Source of the DNA: Thermococcus sp. M39
Lineage (GTDB): Archaea; Methanobacteriota_B; Thermococci; Thermococcales; Thermococcaceae
Direction: 5' to 3'
NCBI RefSeq assembly: GCF_012027325.1
Contig: NZ_SNUG01000001.1
Span: 310,001 to 374,000, forward strand
Length of the DNA stretch: 64,000 bases
Shown: positions 8,381 to 17,254 of the stretch, piece after piece
Numbering within the stretch: position 1 is the first letter of the stretch
How the letters are laid out: the number at the start of each line of letters is the position of its first letter
Position numbers and translations under genes: made by a program
Notes under the pieces: generated by a model
Seen by the model: the letters and a program-made list of their open reading frames with translations, nothing else
Told to the model about the DNA's origin: nothing
The model's database searches: none

Positions 8381-9193
8381 ATGGAAGTTATGGCTTCGAT
8401 TATGAAAGACCACATCATTGAACTCCTCAAAGAGAGGAAGAGAATTGATGGGAGAGGCTTGGAGGATTTAAGACCTCTTGAAATAAAAGTTAATGTCATT
8501 GAAAAGGCTGAGGGCTCAGCATGGGTTAAGCTCGGTAATACTCAAGTTCTCGTTGGAATTAAGCTTGATTTGGGCGAACCCTTCCCGGATTTGCCAGATA
8601 AGGGTGTTATGACAACGAACGTTGAGCTCGTTCCATTAGCTTCACCGACCTTTGAGCCGGGTCCTCCAGATGAGAGGGCAATTGAGCTGGCTAGAGTTGT
8701 TGACAGAGGAATAAGGGAAAGCCAAGCAATTGACTTAGAAAAGCTCGTCATTGTTCCAGGAAAGCTCGTCAGAGTAGTCTTCATTGACGTTCATGTCCTT
8801 GACCACGATGGGAACCTCATAGATGCCGCAGGAATTGGAGCAATTGCAGCTCTGCTTTCAACAAAGATGCCAAAAATTGAGTACAACGAAGAGACTGGCG
8901 AAGTTGTGATACTTGATGAGTATGAGCCGTTACCAGTAACAAAAATCCCAATTCCAGTGAGCTTTGCTAAGATTGGAGGAACAATAGTTGTTGACCCAAA
9001 TCTTGAAGAAGAGCAGGTAATGGATGGGAAATTAACAATAACAACAGATGAGAATGGCCACATCTCAGCAGTGCAGAAGAGCGAAGGTGGAAGCTTCAAG
9101 CTCGAAGAAGTCATGTATGCAGTTGATGTTGCATTCAAGAAAGCTCAAGAGATTAGAGAGAAGATTCTTGAGGCTGTAGGAAAGAAGGAGTAA
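8381..9193 (+). CDS. rrp42: Exosome complex component Rrp42
   Basis: Inactive RNase PH-fold partner of Rrp41 in the exosome hexameric ring; it supplies RNA-binding contacts but lacks the phosphate-binding active site. The 270 residues include KRIDGRGLEDLRPLEIKVNV, NVELVPLASPTFEPGPPDE, and LVRVVFIDVHVLDHDGNLIDAAGIGA, typical of archaeal Rrp42. GGTGA at 8371-8375 gives 5-nt spacing to ATG 8381; the GTG at 8372 is part of that ribosome site. The operon seems to end here because a T-rich stretch and a minus-strand gene follow. Confidence 0.96.
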   Translation: MEVMASIMKDHIIELLKERKRIDGRGLEDLRPLEIKVNVIEKAEGSAWVKLGNTQVLVGIKLDLGEPFPDLPDKGVMTTNVELVPLASPTFEPGPPDERAIELARVVDRGIRESQAIDLEKLVIVPGKLVRVVFIDVHVLDHDGNLIDAAGIGAIAALLSTKMPKIEYNEETGEVVILDEYEPLPVTKIPIPVSFAKIGGTIVVDPNLEEEQVMDGKLTITTDENGHISAVQKSEGGSFKLEEVMYAVDVAFKKAQEIREKILEAVGKKE

Positions 9194-9222
9194 ACCCTTT
9201 TTGTTTTATTCCTATTATTCTT
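9194..9222 (+). terminator. T-rich terminator after rrp42
   Basis: ACCCTTTTTGTTTTATTCCTATTATTC follows the rrp42 stop. Such T-tracts are the usual archaeal terminator and suggest that the exosome transcript stops before the opposing lipoprotein gene. Confidence 0.4.
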
Positions 9223-9262
9223 TGGGAGTTTTTAGGAAAAAATTAAAAATAAAAACATCTCA

Positions 9263-10555
9263 TCACTCTACTGAGATGTTTAAACTATATTCGCCTGCAT
9301 ATGCTCCGCCCGCATGATAAATGGAGATATAAAAGTTGGTGTCTTCATCAGCAGTATATGTGGCTATCTCTGGTTCTCCTTTTAGTCCGTAGTTATATTC
9401 ACTGTCATAATAATATGTATACCTTCCAACTCTTAGCTCCACATCAAGATCACTTGCAGGAACTACTTCCACAGTTATTTTTTGTCCCTTTTTTAATTTT
9501 ACAACGTAAGTGTCTTTTTCATCCCTTCCACCGATATATCCTTTGTAATTTCCAGCAGTTATTTGGAGTGCGTTTTCTGGGTCTTCACTTGCATCTTCTC
9601 CAGAACCTGCATCGTTTTGTTCGAGAATAGAGACCTTCAAGGTATAATTGCCTATCTTGTCATAATCAGTTCCCTCAACAAAGACATTTATGTAGTATGT
9701 GTTGTCTTTTTCGCCATTCACGAATATTGCATTTTCTGCTTCCCTTTTTAATCCAGTGTTATATTCATGATCATAATAGTATTCGGTTCCTATTGCCAAG
9801 CCAACGTCAAAATCACTCTTTGGCAATACACTAACGCTAACTATATCTCCGGGTCCAACTTTTATAGCGTAGGTATCTGAGTTGTCGTCTTGACTTAAAA
9901 TTCCAGTGTATGTTCCTGCTGTTATCTGAATTGCATCTTTCTGTTCTCCGCTTGCGTCTTTTCCAGAACCTGCATCATTCTGCTTAATTAACTCAACTTT
10001 TAGGGTATATTCTCCTGAACCATATACTCTAACAGCCGAAATGTAGTAGTTTGTTTTTCTATTTGGGACTCTTATCCATGTTTCTGCCTCTCCAGTGATA
10101 CCTTCATTTTCTACATATTCTTCAGTAATCAAATACGTGTTCTGTTCTGTTGAATGCCCTAATCCAACATCAAGTCCTTCGTTTGGTATTAAAGTTACGG
10201 ATAAGATGTCATCCTTGTCCATTTTTATTACATAAATATCTGCGTTGTCTCCTTCTGAGAGTGTTCCCTTGTATTCACCTGGGGTTATTAAGTATGCATT
10301 TTCTGCTTCGTCTGAAACATCCTCTTTAGAATCTATATCACTTGGTTTTTTGCTTTCTAGTTGCGTAGTAGTTGTACTTTCTTTTTCAGAAGTAGTCATG
10401 GTCTCTGTTTCTTCCGTAATAGTAGTTTCTGTTGATGTTACTTCTGTTTCTGTTACGGTATGTGTTTCAGGCGCTTTATTACATCCACTTATTAAAGTGA
10501 TGCTAATTATTAGTATCACAATAAGTCCAAAAGTATAGAACTTCTTTGTTTGCAT
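9263..10555 (-). CDS. Secreted lipoprotein with three PPC-like repeats
   Basis: A predicted surface lipoprotein of 430 residues. Residues 1-25 form a signal peptide with the lipobox LISGC (Cys25). A Thr/Ser/Glu-rich spacer follows (about 30-75), probably glycosylated in the cell envelope. The rest is three tandem domains of about 115 residues, each opening with a DAGSG-DAS or related acidic motif, then A-ITAG-Y-G-L and D-Y-IKV, and closing with Y-I-V---G-Y-LKV. They resemble bacterial pre-peptidase C-terminal (PPC) beta domains. No protease or enzyme domain is present, so it may be a binding or scaffold protein. It interrupts the exosome superoperon in antisense orientation, a sign of later insertion. 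A GGAGGTAA ribosome site precedes ATG 10555. Confidence 0.8.
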   Translation of the reverse strand: MQTKKFYTFGLIVILIISITLISGCNKAPETHTVTETEVTSTETTITEETETMTTSEKESTTTTQLESKKPSDIDSKEDVSDEAENAYLITPGEYKGTLSEGDNADIYVIKMDKDDILSVTLIPNEGLDVGLGHSTEQNTYLITEEYVENEGITGEAETWIRVPNRKTNYYISAVRVYGSGEYTLKVELIKQNDAGSGKDASGEQKDAIQITAGTYTGILSQDDNSDTYAIKVGPGDIVSVSVLPKSDFDVGLAIGTEYYYDHEYNTGLKREAENAIFVNGEKDNTYYINVFVEGTDYDKIGNYTLKVSILEQNDAGSGEDASEDPENALQITAGNYKGYIGGRDEKDTYVVKLKKGQKITVEVVPASDLDVELRVGRYTYYYDSEYNYGLKGEPEIATYTADEDTNFYISIYHAGGAYAGEYSLNISVE

Positions 10556-10909
10556 AAAGAATTACCTCCTTAGTAGTCCTGATATGAATTCCGTGCTTCA
10601 TCTTTATATACTTTGTTATTTATCTTTATATTTTTTAAAGTAACTTGTCAATAATTTTGATATATTTCGCAATAAATGTTTATATTAATAAAATTATACA
10701 TTACATTATTCAAGTTTAAATCTCTCTAGGAGCTAAGGTTTTTGAAAAATCATGCTGGAATTATAATCCCGGATAGTGATCAAAACACTTATAAGCAAGC
10801 TGTTGGTATTCCCAGGACGAAAATAGTGAATGTTGGATTCTAAAGGAAAAGCCTTTTAAATAAAACTCTGCTATACCCTTCAGCTTAAAGATCATTAGAG
10901 GTGATGCTC
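10556..10909. other. Intergenic region with divergent promoters
   Basis: Very AT-rich. The minus strand carries a probable TATA box (TATATAAAG near 10600-10610) for the lipoprotein. The plus strand carries CCTTTTAAATAAA (10852-10864), the probable L37Ae promoter, some 50 nt before its start codon. In between, 10640-10840, I see no gene, tRNA or C/D box pattern. Confidence 0.5.
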
Positions 10910-11164
10910 ATGGCAACTAAAAAGGTTGGTTCAGCTGGAAGATTTGGTCCAAGATATGGTCTCAAGATTAGAAGAAGGGTAGCAGCTGTAGAAGCAAAGA
11001 TGAAGCAGAAGCACACCTGCCCAGTTTGTGGAAGAAAGGCAGTTAGAAGAATAAGCACTGGAATTTGGCAGTGCCAAAAGTGTGGAGCAACCTTTGCTGG
11101 CGGAGCTTATTTGCCAGTCACACCAGCTGGAAAAGTTGCTAAAAGAGTAGTTTCAAGGGCTTGA
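10910..11164 (+). CDS. rpl37ae: 50S ribosomal protein L37Ae
   Basis: Zinc-ribbon large-subunit protein (eL43), 84 residues. The metal site is [11 protein letters not shown]...WQCQKCG, with four cysteines at about residues 38, 41, 56 and 59. GAGGTGAT at 10898-10905 selects ATG 10910 ([17 protein letters not shown]) over the upstream GTG/ATG codons. It resumes the exosome superoperon after the inserted lipoprotein gene and is followed closely by rpoP. Confidence 0.95.
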   Translation: MATKKVGSAGRFGPRYGLKIRRRVAAVEAKMKQKHTCPVCGRKAVRRISTGIWQCQKCGATFAGGAYLPVTPAGKVAKRVVSRA

Positions 11165-11193
11165 GCCCTAATAACCCTTTTTTGGTGGGAAAA

Positions 11194-11343
11194 ATGGTTG
11201 AAGTTGTTTATAGATGCGCAAAATGTGGGAAGGAAGTTAAGCTTGATTTAGCCATTGCAAGGGAAGTTCGCTGTACATACTGCGGAAGCAAGATACTTTA
11301 CAAGCCGAGACCTAAAGTTGCAAGAAGAGTAAAAGCAATCTGA
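11194..11343 (+). CDS. rpoP: DNA-directed RNA polymerase subunit P (Rpb12-like)
   Basis: A 49-residue zinc-binding polymerase subunit that helps hold the assembly platform of RNA polymerase. The zinc motif is YRCAKCGKEV...VRCTYCGSKI, two CxxC pairs at about residues 9-12 and 25-28, followed by a basic tail (KPRPKVARRVKAI). GGTGG at 11184-11188 sits 5 nt before ATG 11194. It is co-oriented with L37Ae and the Brix gene, the usual archaeal order. Confidence 0.94.
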   Translation: MVEVVYRCAKCGKEVKLDLAIAREVRCTYCGSKILYKPRPKVARRVKAI

Positions 11344-11410
11344 ACTTTTTTGAAAGTTTCGATTTTTCAAAAAGCTTTTAATTGCTTTGTATTACTTATG
11401 AGTGATAGCG

Positions 11411-12049
11411 ATGATGCTGATAACAACCTCACACAGACCTACAAGAAGAACGAGGAGTTTTGGGCATGATTTAGAGAGAGTGTTCCCTAATTCCACCTAT
11501 CTAACTAGAGGAAAGAAGACAATCCAGGATTTGCTTATGGAGGCTTATGACAGAGGTTATGAGAGACTCTTAATAATAAATGTTTGGAAAGGAAATCCGC
11601 TTAAAATGACATTCATTAAAGTTTCTCCTGACGATTGGGGGTATCTTGGTTATCTCTATCTTCATGGAATTAAACTCCAAAGAGAGATTGGTTTTAGGAA
11701 CATAAGACCGATCCGTGAGGAGATGCCGTTTATTGTTACAACTGCTAAGAGAGTTGGTCTCGACCATATAGCCTTTGCTCAAGCTTTTGCCGAACTTACA
11801 AACGGAAAATTCATCCCAAGAGGGGACAAGAGCTTGACTTATATAGCGGACAAATACAACACGGATGTCCTTGGTGTTATTGAGAGACATCCAAGAGGGA
11901 TGGCAATCAACTTCTACCGCTTGGATATAACAAAAGAAAGACCAGTTGGACCACTGATTAGCGTAAAAATCTGGATTATGGAAGATGGAAGGAGATGGGA
12001 CTACAAGGAGGCATTGGGCATTAAAGTCAAAAGGAGAGAGCGTGAATGA
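11411..12049 (+). CDS. Brix-domain ribosomal biogenesis protein (Imp4-like)
   Basis: Archaeal Imp4/Brix protein, 212 residues, thought to chaperone rRNA folding during subunit assembly. The N-terminal LITTSHRPTRRTRSFGHDLERVFPN motif and the Brix-type NPLKMTFIKVSPDDWGYL segment identify the family. A GTG at 11402 is in frame, but the TATA-like CTTTTAATT at about 11374 and the GTGAT at 11402-11406 suggest ATG 11411 or 11414. It overlaps pcc1 by ATGA, which suggests coupled translation. Confidence 0.9.
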   Translation: MMLITTSHRPTRRTRSFGHDLERVFPNSTYLTRGKKTIQDLLMEAYDRGYERLLIINVWKGNPLKMTFIKVSPDDWGYLGYLYLHGIKLQREIGFRNIRPIREEMPFIVTTAKRVGLDHIAFAQAFAELTNGKFIPRGDKSLTYIADKYNTDVLGVIERHPRGMAINFYRLDITKERPVGPLISVKIWIMEDGRRWDYKEALGIKVKRRERE

Positions 12050-12288
12050 ATAAGATTAAGGGAACCATAGAGATTGAGTTCCCAAGTGAGGAGATTGCGA
12101 AAATTGTTTATGAGAGCGTTCTTTTTGAGCATTTAAGTGTTCCCTATCGGAGAAGTGAAATTGAATTTAAGAGGGAAGGGAATAGAATTGTTTTGCACTT
12201 CACAGCTCAAGATAACTCAGCTCTAAGGGGAACTCTCAATTCCTATTTAAGATGGATTAAAGTTGCTATGGACGTTGTTGAGCTTTAG
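12046..12288 (+). CDS. pcc1: KEOPS complex subunit Pcc1
   Basis: Small (80-residue) dimerisation subunit of KEOPS, which makes threonylcarbamoyl-adenosine on ANN-decoding tRNAs with Kae1, Bud32 and Cgi121. It matches archaeal Pcc1 in length and in the pattern TIEIEFPSEEIAKIVYESV...FTAQDNSALRGTLNSYLRWI. It lies between the Brix and prefoldin genes, its usual archaeal place; other KEOPS genes are not in this window. Confidence 0.9.
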   Translation: MNKIKGTIEIEFPSEEIAKIVYESVLFEHLSVPYRRSEIEFKREGNRIVLHFTAQDNSALRGTLNSYLRWIKVAMDVVEL

Positions 12289-12362
12289 ACTTCTGCTCGG
12301 CAAAACCTTCTTAAATGCTCTCGCTAATTTTTGGTTGGATTAACGATTATGGAGGTGTTGAA

Positions 12363-12713
12363 ATGCAAAACATTCCACCACAAGTTCAGGCTTTATTGGG
12401 ACAGCTTGAGAGCTATCAACAGCAGTTACAACTTGTCATCCAGCAAAAGCAGAAAGTTCAGGTTGATTTAAATGACGCCAAGAAGGCTCTTGAGGAGATC
12501 GAAAAAGTTGAGGAGAGTACTCCGATCTACAAGACTGTTGGAACTCTAATAGTGAAAACCAGCAAGGCTAAAGCTGTTGAAGAACTCAAGGAGAAGATTG
12601 AGACCCTTGAGGTTAGGCTGAACGCTCTTACCAGACAAGAGCAGAAGCTTAATGAAAAAATCAAAGAGCTAACTCAAAAAATACAGTCAATGCTCAGACC
12701 AACAGCTGGCTGA
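12363..12713 (+). CDS. pfdB: Prefoldin subunit beta
   Basis: Beta subunit of prefoldin (GimC), the hexameric chaperone that passes unfolded proteins to the thermosome. The 116 residues form two long coiled-coil helices (about 8-50 and 70-108) joined by the beta hairpin TPIYKTVGTLIVKTSKAKAVEEL, the family hallmark. GGAGGTG at 12351-12357 selects ATG 12363; the ATG at 12315 is in the promoter region. Confidence 0.95.
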   Translation: MQNIPPQVQALLGQLESYQQQLQLVIQQKQKVQVDLNDAKKALEEIEKVEESTPIYKTVGTLIVKTSKAKAVEELKEKIETLEVRLNALTRQEQKLNEKIKELTQKIQSMLRPTAG

Positions 12714-12756
12714 TTTTCTGCTTAATTTTAATCTTTAAACTTTGTTGGTGAGTGAG

Positions 12757-13068
12757 ATGACAAAGAGAGTTATCCACATTGGACTGCCAGAGCTCAGTGA
12801 AGATGAGCTTATTGCTTTAGGAGAGTTAGCTCAAGAGACTGCAATTGAATACATATTTGAGCATCTAACAAGGAGTGAAGTGAAGGACATAGAAGTTACA
12901 GCGAGAATAAATAAGGAAGAAACACTCGATTTGGAACTTGAGATATACCTTGAGGTGCCAATATTTGTGAGGGTTGATGTTGATAAGCTAGTTGAGGAGG
13001 CTTTGGAATTAGCCTATGAAAAAGTTGAGGAAAGGTTGAGGGAAATTGCGGGGCAAGATAAAACTTAA
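12757..13068 (+). CDS. DUF3194 family protein
   Basis: A 103-residue archaeal protein of unknown function that usually lies next to prefoldin beta in Thermococcales. It is acidic, with an N-terminal helix-rich part (LPELSEDELIALGELAQETAIEYIFEH), a beta segment (DIEVTARINKEETLDLELEIYLEVPIFVRVDV) and a C-terminal helix. GGTGAGTGAG precedes ATG 12757. The next gene starts 23 nt before its stop, so the two are likely co-translated. Confidence 0.75.
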   Translation: MTKRVIHIGLPELSEDELIALGELAQETAIEYIFEHLTRSEVKDIEVTARINKEETLDLELEIYLEVPIFVRVDVDKLVEEALELAYEKVEERLREIAGQDKT

Positions 13069-14023
13069 GCGATTTTTGGAAGAAGCAAAAGAAAAGAGAT
13101 ACTCTTTTCTGCTCCTATGCCATCATAATGCTGATCCGGATTCATTGGGTAGTGCAATTGCCTTTTCTCGATACCTCAGCAGCATAGGTTTAGATAATCG
13201 AATTGGCGTTGCCCAGAGTGTCTCTTCCTATGCTAAGCGTTTGCTATCTTTCGCAAAAGTAGAAAAAGACCCCCAAGTTAAAGAAGACGTGGTCATTATA
13301 TTTGATACTTCATCAATTGAACAGCTTGAACCCATTGATATTCCAAAGGACAAGTTTGTAATTGTCATTGACCATCACATCGAGAAAGAAAATCCGATAA
13401 AAGCTCACATAAGAATTGTTGATTCTTCAAGAACATCAACAGCTGAAATAGTGTGGGAGCTCTTAAAGTACTTCAACTTTTATGACGAAATTGCAGCAAA
13501 AGCAATACTTGCGGGAATAGCGACAGATACGGCTAATTTTAGATATGCAAACGCAAAGACATTCAAAACTGTAAGCGAAATTCTTGAGAAATTCCCAATC
13601 CAGATGGGAGAAATCTACAACTTAACAGCCCCAGTGAGCGATGAGAACATTGACCAAGCGAAGAGGATGGCCATTTTAAAAGCATGCCAGAGGATGGAAA
13701 TTAAAAAATTCAGAAAATACGTAATCGTGACATCCAAAGTCTCTGCTTATGAATCTTTAGCGTGTAAAGTCTTTCTCCAGCTGGGGGCTGACGTTGCAAT
13801 AGTGGGGAGTGAGAAAAAGGGTGTTAGGATTTCTGCAAGAGCAAAGGAGCATTTAGTGAAGAAAGGACTCCACCTAGGCAAAATAATGGAAAAAGTTGGC
13901 CCAATCATTGAAGGCTCAGGCGGAGGACATGCTGGAGCTGCCGGAGCAAATGGTAAGAGAAATCTTGATGAAGCCATTAAGTTTTTAGTGAAAGAAATTG
14001 AGAAATTTTTGAGGGGGATTTAG
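13046..14023 (+). CDS. DHH/DHHA1 phosphoesterase
   Basis: A 325-residue phosphoesterase of the DHH/DHHA1 superfamily, which includes NrnA-type oligoribonucleases and pAp phosphatases. Metal-binding motifs are visible: HHNADPDSLG (near 26-35), IIFDTSS (near 85-90) and VIDHHIE (near 107-113). The DHHA1 signature GSGGGHAGAAG lies near residue 292. The start is taken as TTG 13046, with GAGGG just upstream; this is the first possible codon and overlaps the previous gene by 23 nt. It probably acts on short RNA or nucleotides, fitting its neighbours in the RNA-processing block; the substrate is inferred. Confidence 0.82.
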   Translation: MRGKIKLKRFLEEAKEKRYSFLLLCHHNADPDSLGSAIAFSRYLSSIGLDNRIGVAQSVSSYAKRLLSFAKVEKDPQVKEDVVIIFDTSSIEQLEPIDIPKDKFVIVIDHHIEKENPIKAHIRIVDSSRTSTAEIVWELLKYFNFYDEIAAKAILAGIATDTANFRYANAKTFKTVSEILEKFPIQMGEIYNLTAPVSDENIDQAKRMAILKACQRMEIKKFRKYVIVTSKVSAYESLACKVFLQLGADVAIVGSEKKGVRISARAKEHLVKKGLHLGKIMEKVGPIIEGSGGGHAGAAGANGKRNLDEAIKFLVKEIEKFLRGI

Positions 14024-14353
14024 ATGGCAAGATGTCCACTTTGCGGAGAGGCATTAAAATGGGAGGAACTAATTGAGCAGATGCTCACACTTGAAAACTT
14101 TAGTGAGCTGTTGGCTGATAAGGAAGCATTTATTTCTGCATTTGAAGAATTTGTTTTCACATGTCCATATTGTAAGGAGGAATTTTATGGTAAACATCTT
14201 GAAATCAAAGAGGCAGAAAAAGTCTTTGAGCTATTAAATGATTTTAAGGGTGGAATAGATTACAAGAACAAGAAAGTTAAGCTGAAGCTTACCAATCTGC
14301 TTGCTCTCGATGTAATGCTCGAGGAGTGGGACAGAAGAGTTAAACATCGCTGA
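14024..14353 (+). CDS. Small zinc-ribbon protein, function unknown
   Basis: A 109-residue protein I recognise only as a likely Thermococcales conserved hypothetical. It has two CPxC pairs, CPLCGEALKW at residues 4-7 and FTCPYCKEEFYG near 50-53, a probable single zinc site joining the two ends of a helical segment. The rest is acidic and helical. ATG 14024 follows the previous stop directly, with a GAGGGGG ribosome site inside the upstream gene, so it is part of the DHH operon. No DNA- or RNA-binding domain is certain. Confidence 0.65.
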   Translation: MARCPLCGEALKWEELIEQMLTLENFSELLADKEAFISAFEEFVFTCPYCKEEFYGKHLEIKEAEKVFELLNDFKGGIDYKNKKVKLKLTNLLALDVMLEEWDRRVKHR

Positions 14354-14396
14354 AGGCTTATATATCATAAGTCCCCATATAGATTTGGTGGGAAAT

Positions 14397-15467
14397 GTGC
14401 TTATTCTTGAGAGGATAGATGAGCTCATCAAAGGGGGTAAAATACGGGAGGCTATTGATCTTGCCCATAAAATTTCCGAGAGAGAATCTAAAATAGAAGT
14501 GCTTGGTCACATTGCTGCTAAAATTGGTAGTATTGAAGAATTTGAGGAGTACTATTTCTTTATAGTCAACGAAATCCTCAACTTAATAAAGTTCTTTCCA
14601 GAAGAATGGAAACAAGCTAAGGCCTATGCCCTCTTAGGATATGTAGCTCATGAAGCTGGGCGAAAGCAAGATTCTGAGAGATATTTCAAAATTGCTCTTG
14701 AACGAATTTACAGACTAAAAGACCCGTTATGGATAGCAAGAGGACTTACAGAAGTAGCTTATTATTTTGGTATTTCTGGTAGGCTTTCCGAGGCATATGA
14801 ACTGTTTAGGCTTGCTAGAGAATTTATAAAAACTCCAAAGATAACCAATTCATTTTATATAGATCTCATGGATAGACTTGGAAAGCAGATTTTAGCTGTT
14901 GCAGACAAGATTTATACAAAAGATGCTCTGAAGTTTTATGAGCTTGCTAGAGAAATTTATGAAGAGCTTGAAATGAGTGTCAGAGTTAAGGCCATTGAAC
15001 AGAAAATTGCTCTAATAAAAATGGCATTAAAAGAAGGGCCATCCTTCGTAAGACGGGTGCTAGAGATGGGGGATATAGATTCTGCAATTGAAATAATTAA
15101 ATACCTAAAAAAGGAGGAAAAGGTTATTGCATTACTTGAGGTCGCAAATTGGTTGTATCAGAATGGAAAGCAAAAATATGCATTTGGAATTGTCAATGAC
15201 GCTGTTTCTCAAATTCTTGGTGGAAAAATTAAATTCTCAGATCGTGATTTGGCATATATTGCTAATTTACTAATTTCAGTAGATATGGATAATGAGGCGT
15301 TTCAAATAGCAATGAACATAAAAGACGAATTTGAGCTTTCGAAGGTATTGGGTTTACTTGCCAAGAAATTTTTGAGAAAGGGAAACATAGAGAGAGCTAA
15401 AGAAATTGCTGAATTTATACCTGACGAGATTATTAGGGAGAGCATTTTACATGAGATAAAGGGGTGA
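14397..15467 (+). CDS. TPR-like helical repeat protein, paralogue A
   Basis: A 356-residue all-helical protein with degenerate tetratricopeptide-like repeats: AKAYALLGYVAHEAGRKQDSERYFKIALERI (about 77-107) and ARGLTEVAYYFGISGRLSEAYELFRLARE are the clearest. It is about 30 percent identical by eye to the next gene over the whole length, so the two arose by tandem duplication. There is no signal peptide or catalytic motif; it is probably a cytoplasmic adaptor. GGTGG at 14387-14391 gives 5-nt spacing to GTG 14397 (MLILERIDEL); an upstream TTG at 14385 overlaps that site. TATATA at 14359-14364 could give it its own promoter. Confidence 0.7.
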   Translation: MLILERIDELIKGGKIREAIDLAHKISERESKIEVLGHIAAKIGSIEEFEEYYFFIVNEILNLIKFFPEEWKQAKAYALLGYVAHEAGRKQDSERYFKIALERIYRLKDPLWIARGLTEVAYYFGISGRLSEAYELFRLAREFIKTPKITNSFYIDLMDRLGKQILAVADKIYTKDALKFYELAREIYEELEMSVRVKAIEQKIALIKMALKEGPSFVRRVLEMGDIDSAIEIIKYLKKEEKVIALLEVANWLYQNGKQKYAFGIVNDAVSQILGGKIKFSDRDLAYIANLLISVDMDNEAFQIAMNIKDEFELSKVLGLLAKKFLRKGNIERAKEIAEFIPDEIIRESILHEIKG

Positions 15468-15471
15468 TTTT

Positions 15472-16545
15472 ATGGCAGTTAGTGATTTTAAAGAACATTT
15501 GAAAAAAGGCGACATTGAAGGGGCAATTGAGGCAGCGTTAAATATTGATGATAGTTTTTTTAGGCTTGAAGCACTTGCATACATCCTTCGTTCTGTTGAC
15601 GAAACTTATCATGATTTGATACTCTCAAAAATGTTTGAGACAACAGATTCAATAGTGAATAAAGTAACAAAAGTAAAGGCTCTGGCACTCTTAGCATCTG
15701 CTCTCTATGCCATAGGAAAAGAGAAAATGGGTGAACATACCTTCAGGAAAGCAATTTCTTTGGCTGATGATATTGGATACCCATTATGGCAGGCGGAGGC
15801 ATATGGATATTTAGCCTATTATCTTGCACTCTCTGATTTGCTTGAGGATAGCCTCTATTACTTTAATCAGGCTGTTGAAATTATTCAATCATCAAGAGAG
15901 CCATACTCTCGTATTGTTTCTTTTCTCTCTAATTTAGCTAAGCTCATTGTGCAAGCTGCGGATGAGATAACAAATGAAAGGGCACTGAGTTTTTACGACC
16001 TCGCGGAGGATATATATCGCTTGATAAAGCTAAAAATCCAAGCTGATGCTGTAAAAAGAAAGAGAGAATTTGTTAGAGATGTTTTAAAGAGAGGCAGTGT
16101 TGCCATAATGAGCTTTTTGGATGTTGGGGATATTGATAAAGCAATAATCGGCATGAGGTATCTTTCTCCAAAAGAGAGAGTAGCTGCAATGCTTGAGGTT
16201 GCTTATTGGCTTTTTCTCCATGAAAGAGAGGATTTGGCTAAGATTCTCTTGGCAGATGTCTTTGATATGATACTCATAGGAAAAATTAAGCCAAGCGATT
16301 TAGAACTCGTGGGGATAGCCTACAAGTTCATGAAACTCGGCCGTTTAGATGAAGCCCTTACAATAGCGGGGGTTATTGAGGATAAAGAGAGGGCTTCGGG
16401 AGTTTTGGGCAATATTGCTTTAGCATATGCCCGCTTTGGAAAAGTGGAGAAAGCCATTTCAATAGCTGAGGGCATTCAAAACGAAATCGTTAAGAACAAA
16501 GTCCTAAAAGCTCTGAAAGGTGAAGAAGATGTGGGACACGAGTAA
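15472..16545 (+). CDS. TPR-like helical repeat protein, paralogue B
   Basis: A 357-residue paralogue of the preceding gene, separated by 4 nt. Equivalent motifs are [31 protein letters not shown] (near 64-94), [16 protein letters not shown] (near 172-187) and, at the C-terminus, [35 protein letters not shown] precedes ATG 15472. The function is unknown. Its end overlaps the tRNA-binding protein gene by 17 nt, so the three genes may form one operon and act together. Confidence 0.7.
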   Translation: MAVSDFKEHLKKGDIEGAIEAALNIDDSFFRLEALAYILRSVDETYHDLILSKMFETTDSIVNKVTKVKALALLASALYAIGKEKMGEHTFRKAISLADDIGYPLWQAEAYGYLAYYLALSDLLEDSLYYFNQAVEIIQSSREPYSRIVSFLSNLAKLIVQAADEITNERALSFYDLAEDIYRLIKLKIQADAVKRKREFVRDVLKRGSVAIMSFLDVGDIDKAIIGMRYLSPKERVAAMLEVAYWLFLHEREDLAKILLADVFDMILIGKIKPSDLELVGIAYKFMKLGRLDEALTIAGVIEDKERASGVLGNIALAYARFGKVEKAISIAEGIQNEIVKNKVLKALKGEEDVGHE

Positions 16546-17254
16546 GGATTATCGTTTACTTGTCGCAGAAAAAGCTGTCGAGCTGTTCTTAAAGACAATT
16601 GAACATGCCAAATTTAAAGGCAGATGGGACAAGAAGAAGGCGATAAAGTTAGCCAAAGAAATGCTTCCTGAGCTACAAGCCATGAGATACTCATACCTCG
16701 ACCCCAAGGAGCTCATTGATACTCCACAAATGAAGGCCCTTAAAGAGAAAGCTCAGGGGATAATTGAGGCACTTGGCGGTGAAGACTGGCACCACAAGTT
16801 CTTAAGCTTGGCTGACAAGAGTGAAAAAGAGAAAGTGGAGGAAGCAGTTGCTAAAGTTAGATTTTTCCTCAACACAATACTAAACCTAGACAAGAGATTA
16901 GCTTTAGGGAAAATCAATGATCCAGTAATTGCTGTGGATATAAAAGTCGGTGAGGTCATGAGCGTTGGAAAGCATCCAAATGCTGACAGACTTTTGGTTT
17001 GTAATGTAAACATTGGTGATAGAGCAATAACAGTTGTTACGAATGATTTGACAGTTAAAGAAGGGAACAGAGTGGCTGTTGCTTTGTTGCCACCAGCAAA
17101 CTTCAGAGGAATTGTCAGCGAAGGAATGTTCCTTGGCGCTGGAGAAGGAGTACTGAAAGATGTAAAAGGAGAAATTGGAGGCTTACCTAAGGGGATTCCG
17201 CTCGATGCCTTGAAGGAGACGAGGAACTTAGTGGAGGCATTCTTGAAAAGCTAA
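16529..17254 (+). CDS. tRNA-binding OB-fold protein (MetRS beta/EMAP-like)
   Basis: A 241-residue protein with a helical N-terminal domain (1-120) and a C-terminal tRNA-binding OB fold (about 130-235) of the Trbp111/Arc1p/EMAPII type. The hallmark [29 protein letters not shown] is present, followed by [35 protein letters not shown]. Proteins of this type deliver tRNA to synthetases such as MetRS. AAAGGTGAA upstream supports ATG 16529 over the GTG at 16520. Its stop (TAA) interlocks with the stop of the convergent aldo/keto reductase. Confidence 0.82.
   Translation: MWDTSKDYRLLVAEKAVELFLKTIEHAKFKGRWDKKKAIKLAKEMLPELQAMRYSYLDPKELIDTPQMKALKEKAQGIIEALGGEDWHHKFLSLADKSEKEKVEEAVAKVRFFLNTILNLDKRLALGKINDPVIAVDIKVGEVMSVGKHPNADRLLVCNVNIGDRAITVVTNDLTVKEGNRVAVALLPPANFRGIVSEGMFLGAGEGVLKDVKGEIGGLPKGIPLDALKETRNLVEAFLKS

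Noticed and set aside
9220-9262. GTGATGA-like C box on the minus strand next to the lipoprotein stop
   Set aside because: No CTGA boxes follow at proper spacing.
10640-10840. Search for CRISPR repeats or tRNA in the L37Ae upstream gap
   Set aside because: No direct repeats of CRISPR spacing and no T-loop consensus; no CRISPR array was seen anywhere in the window.
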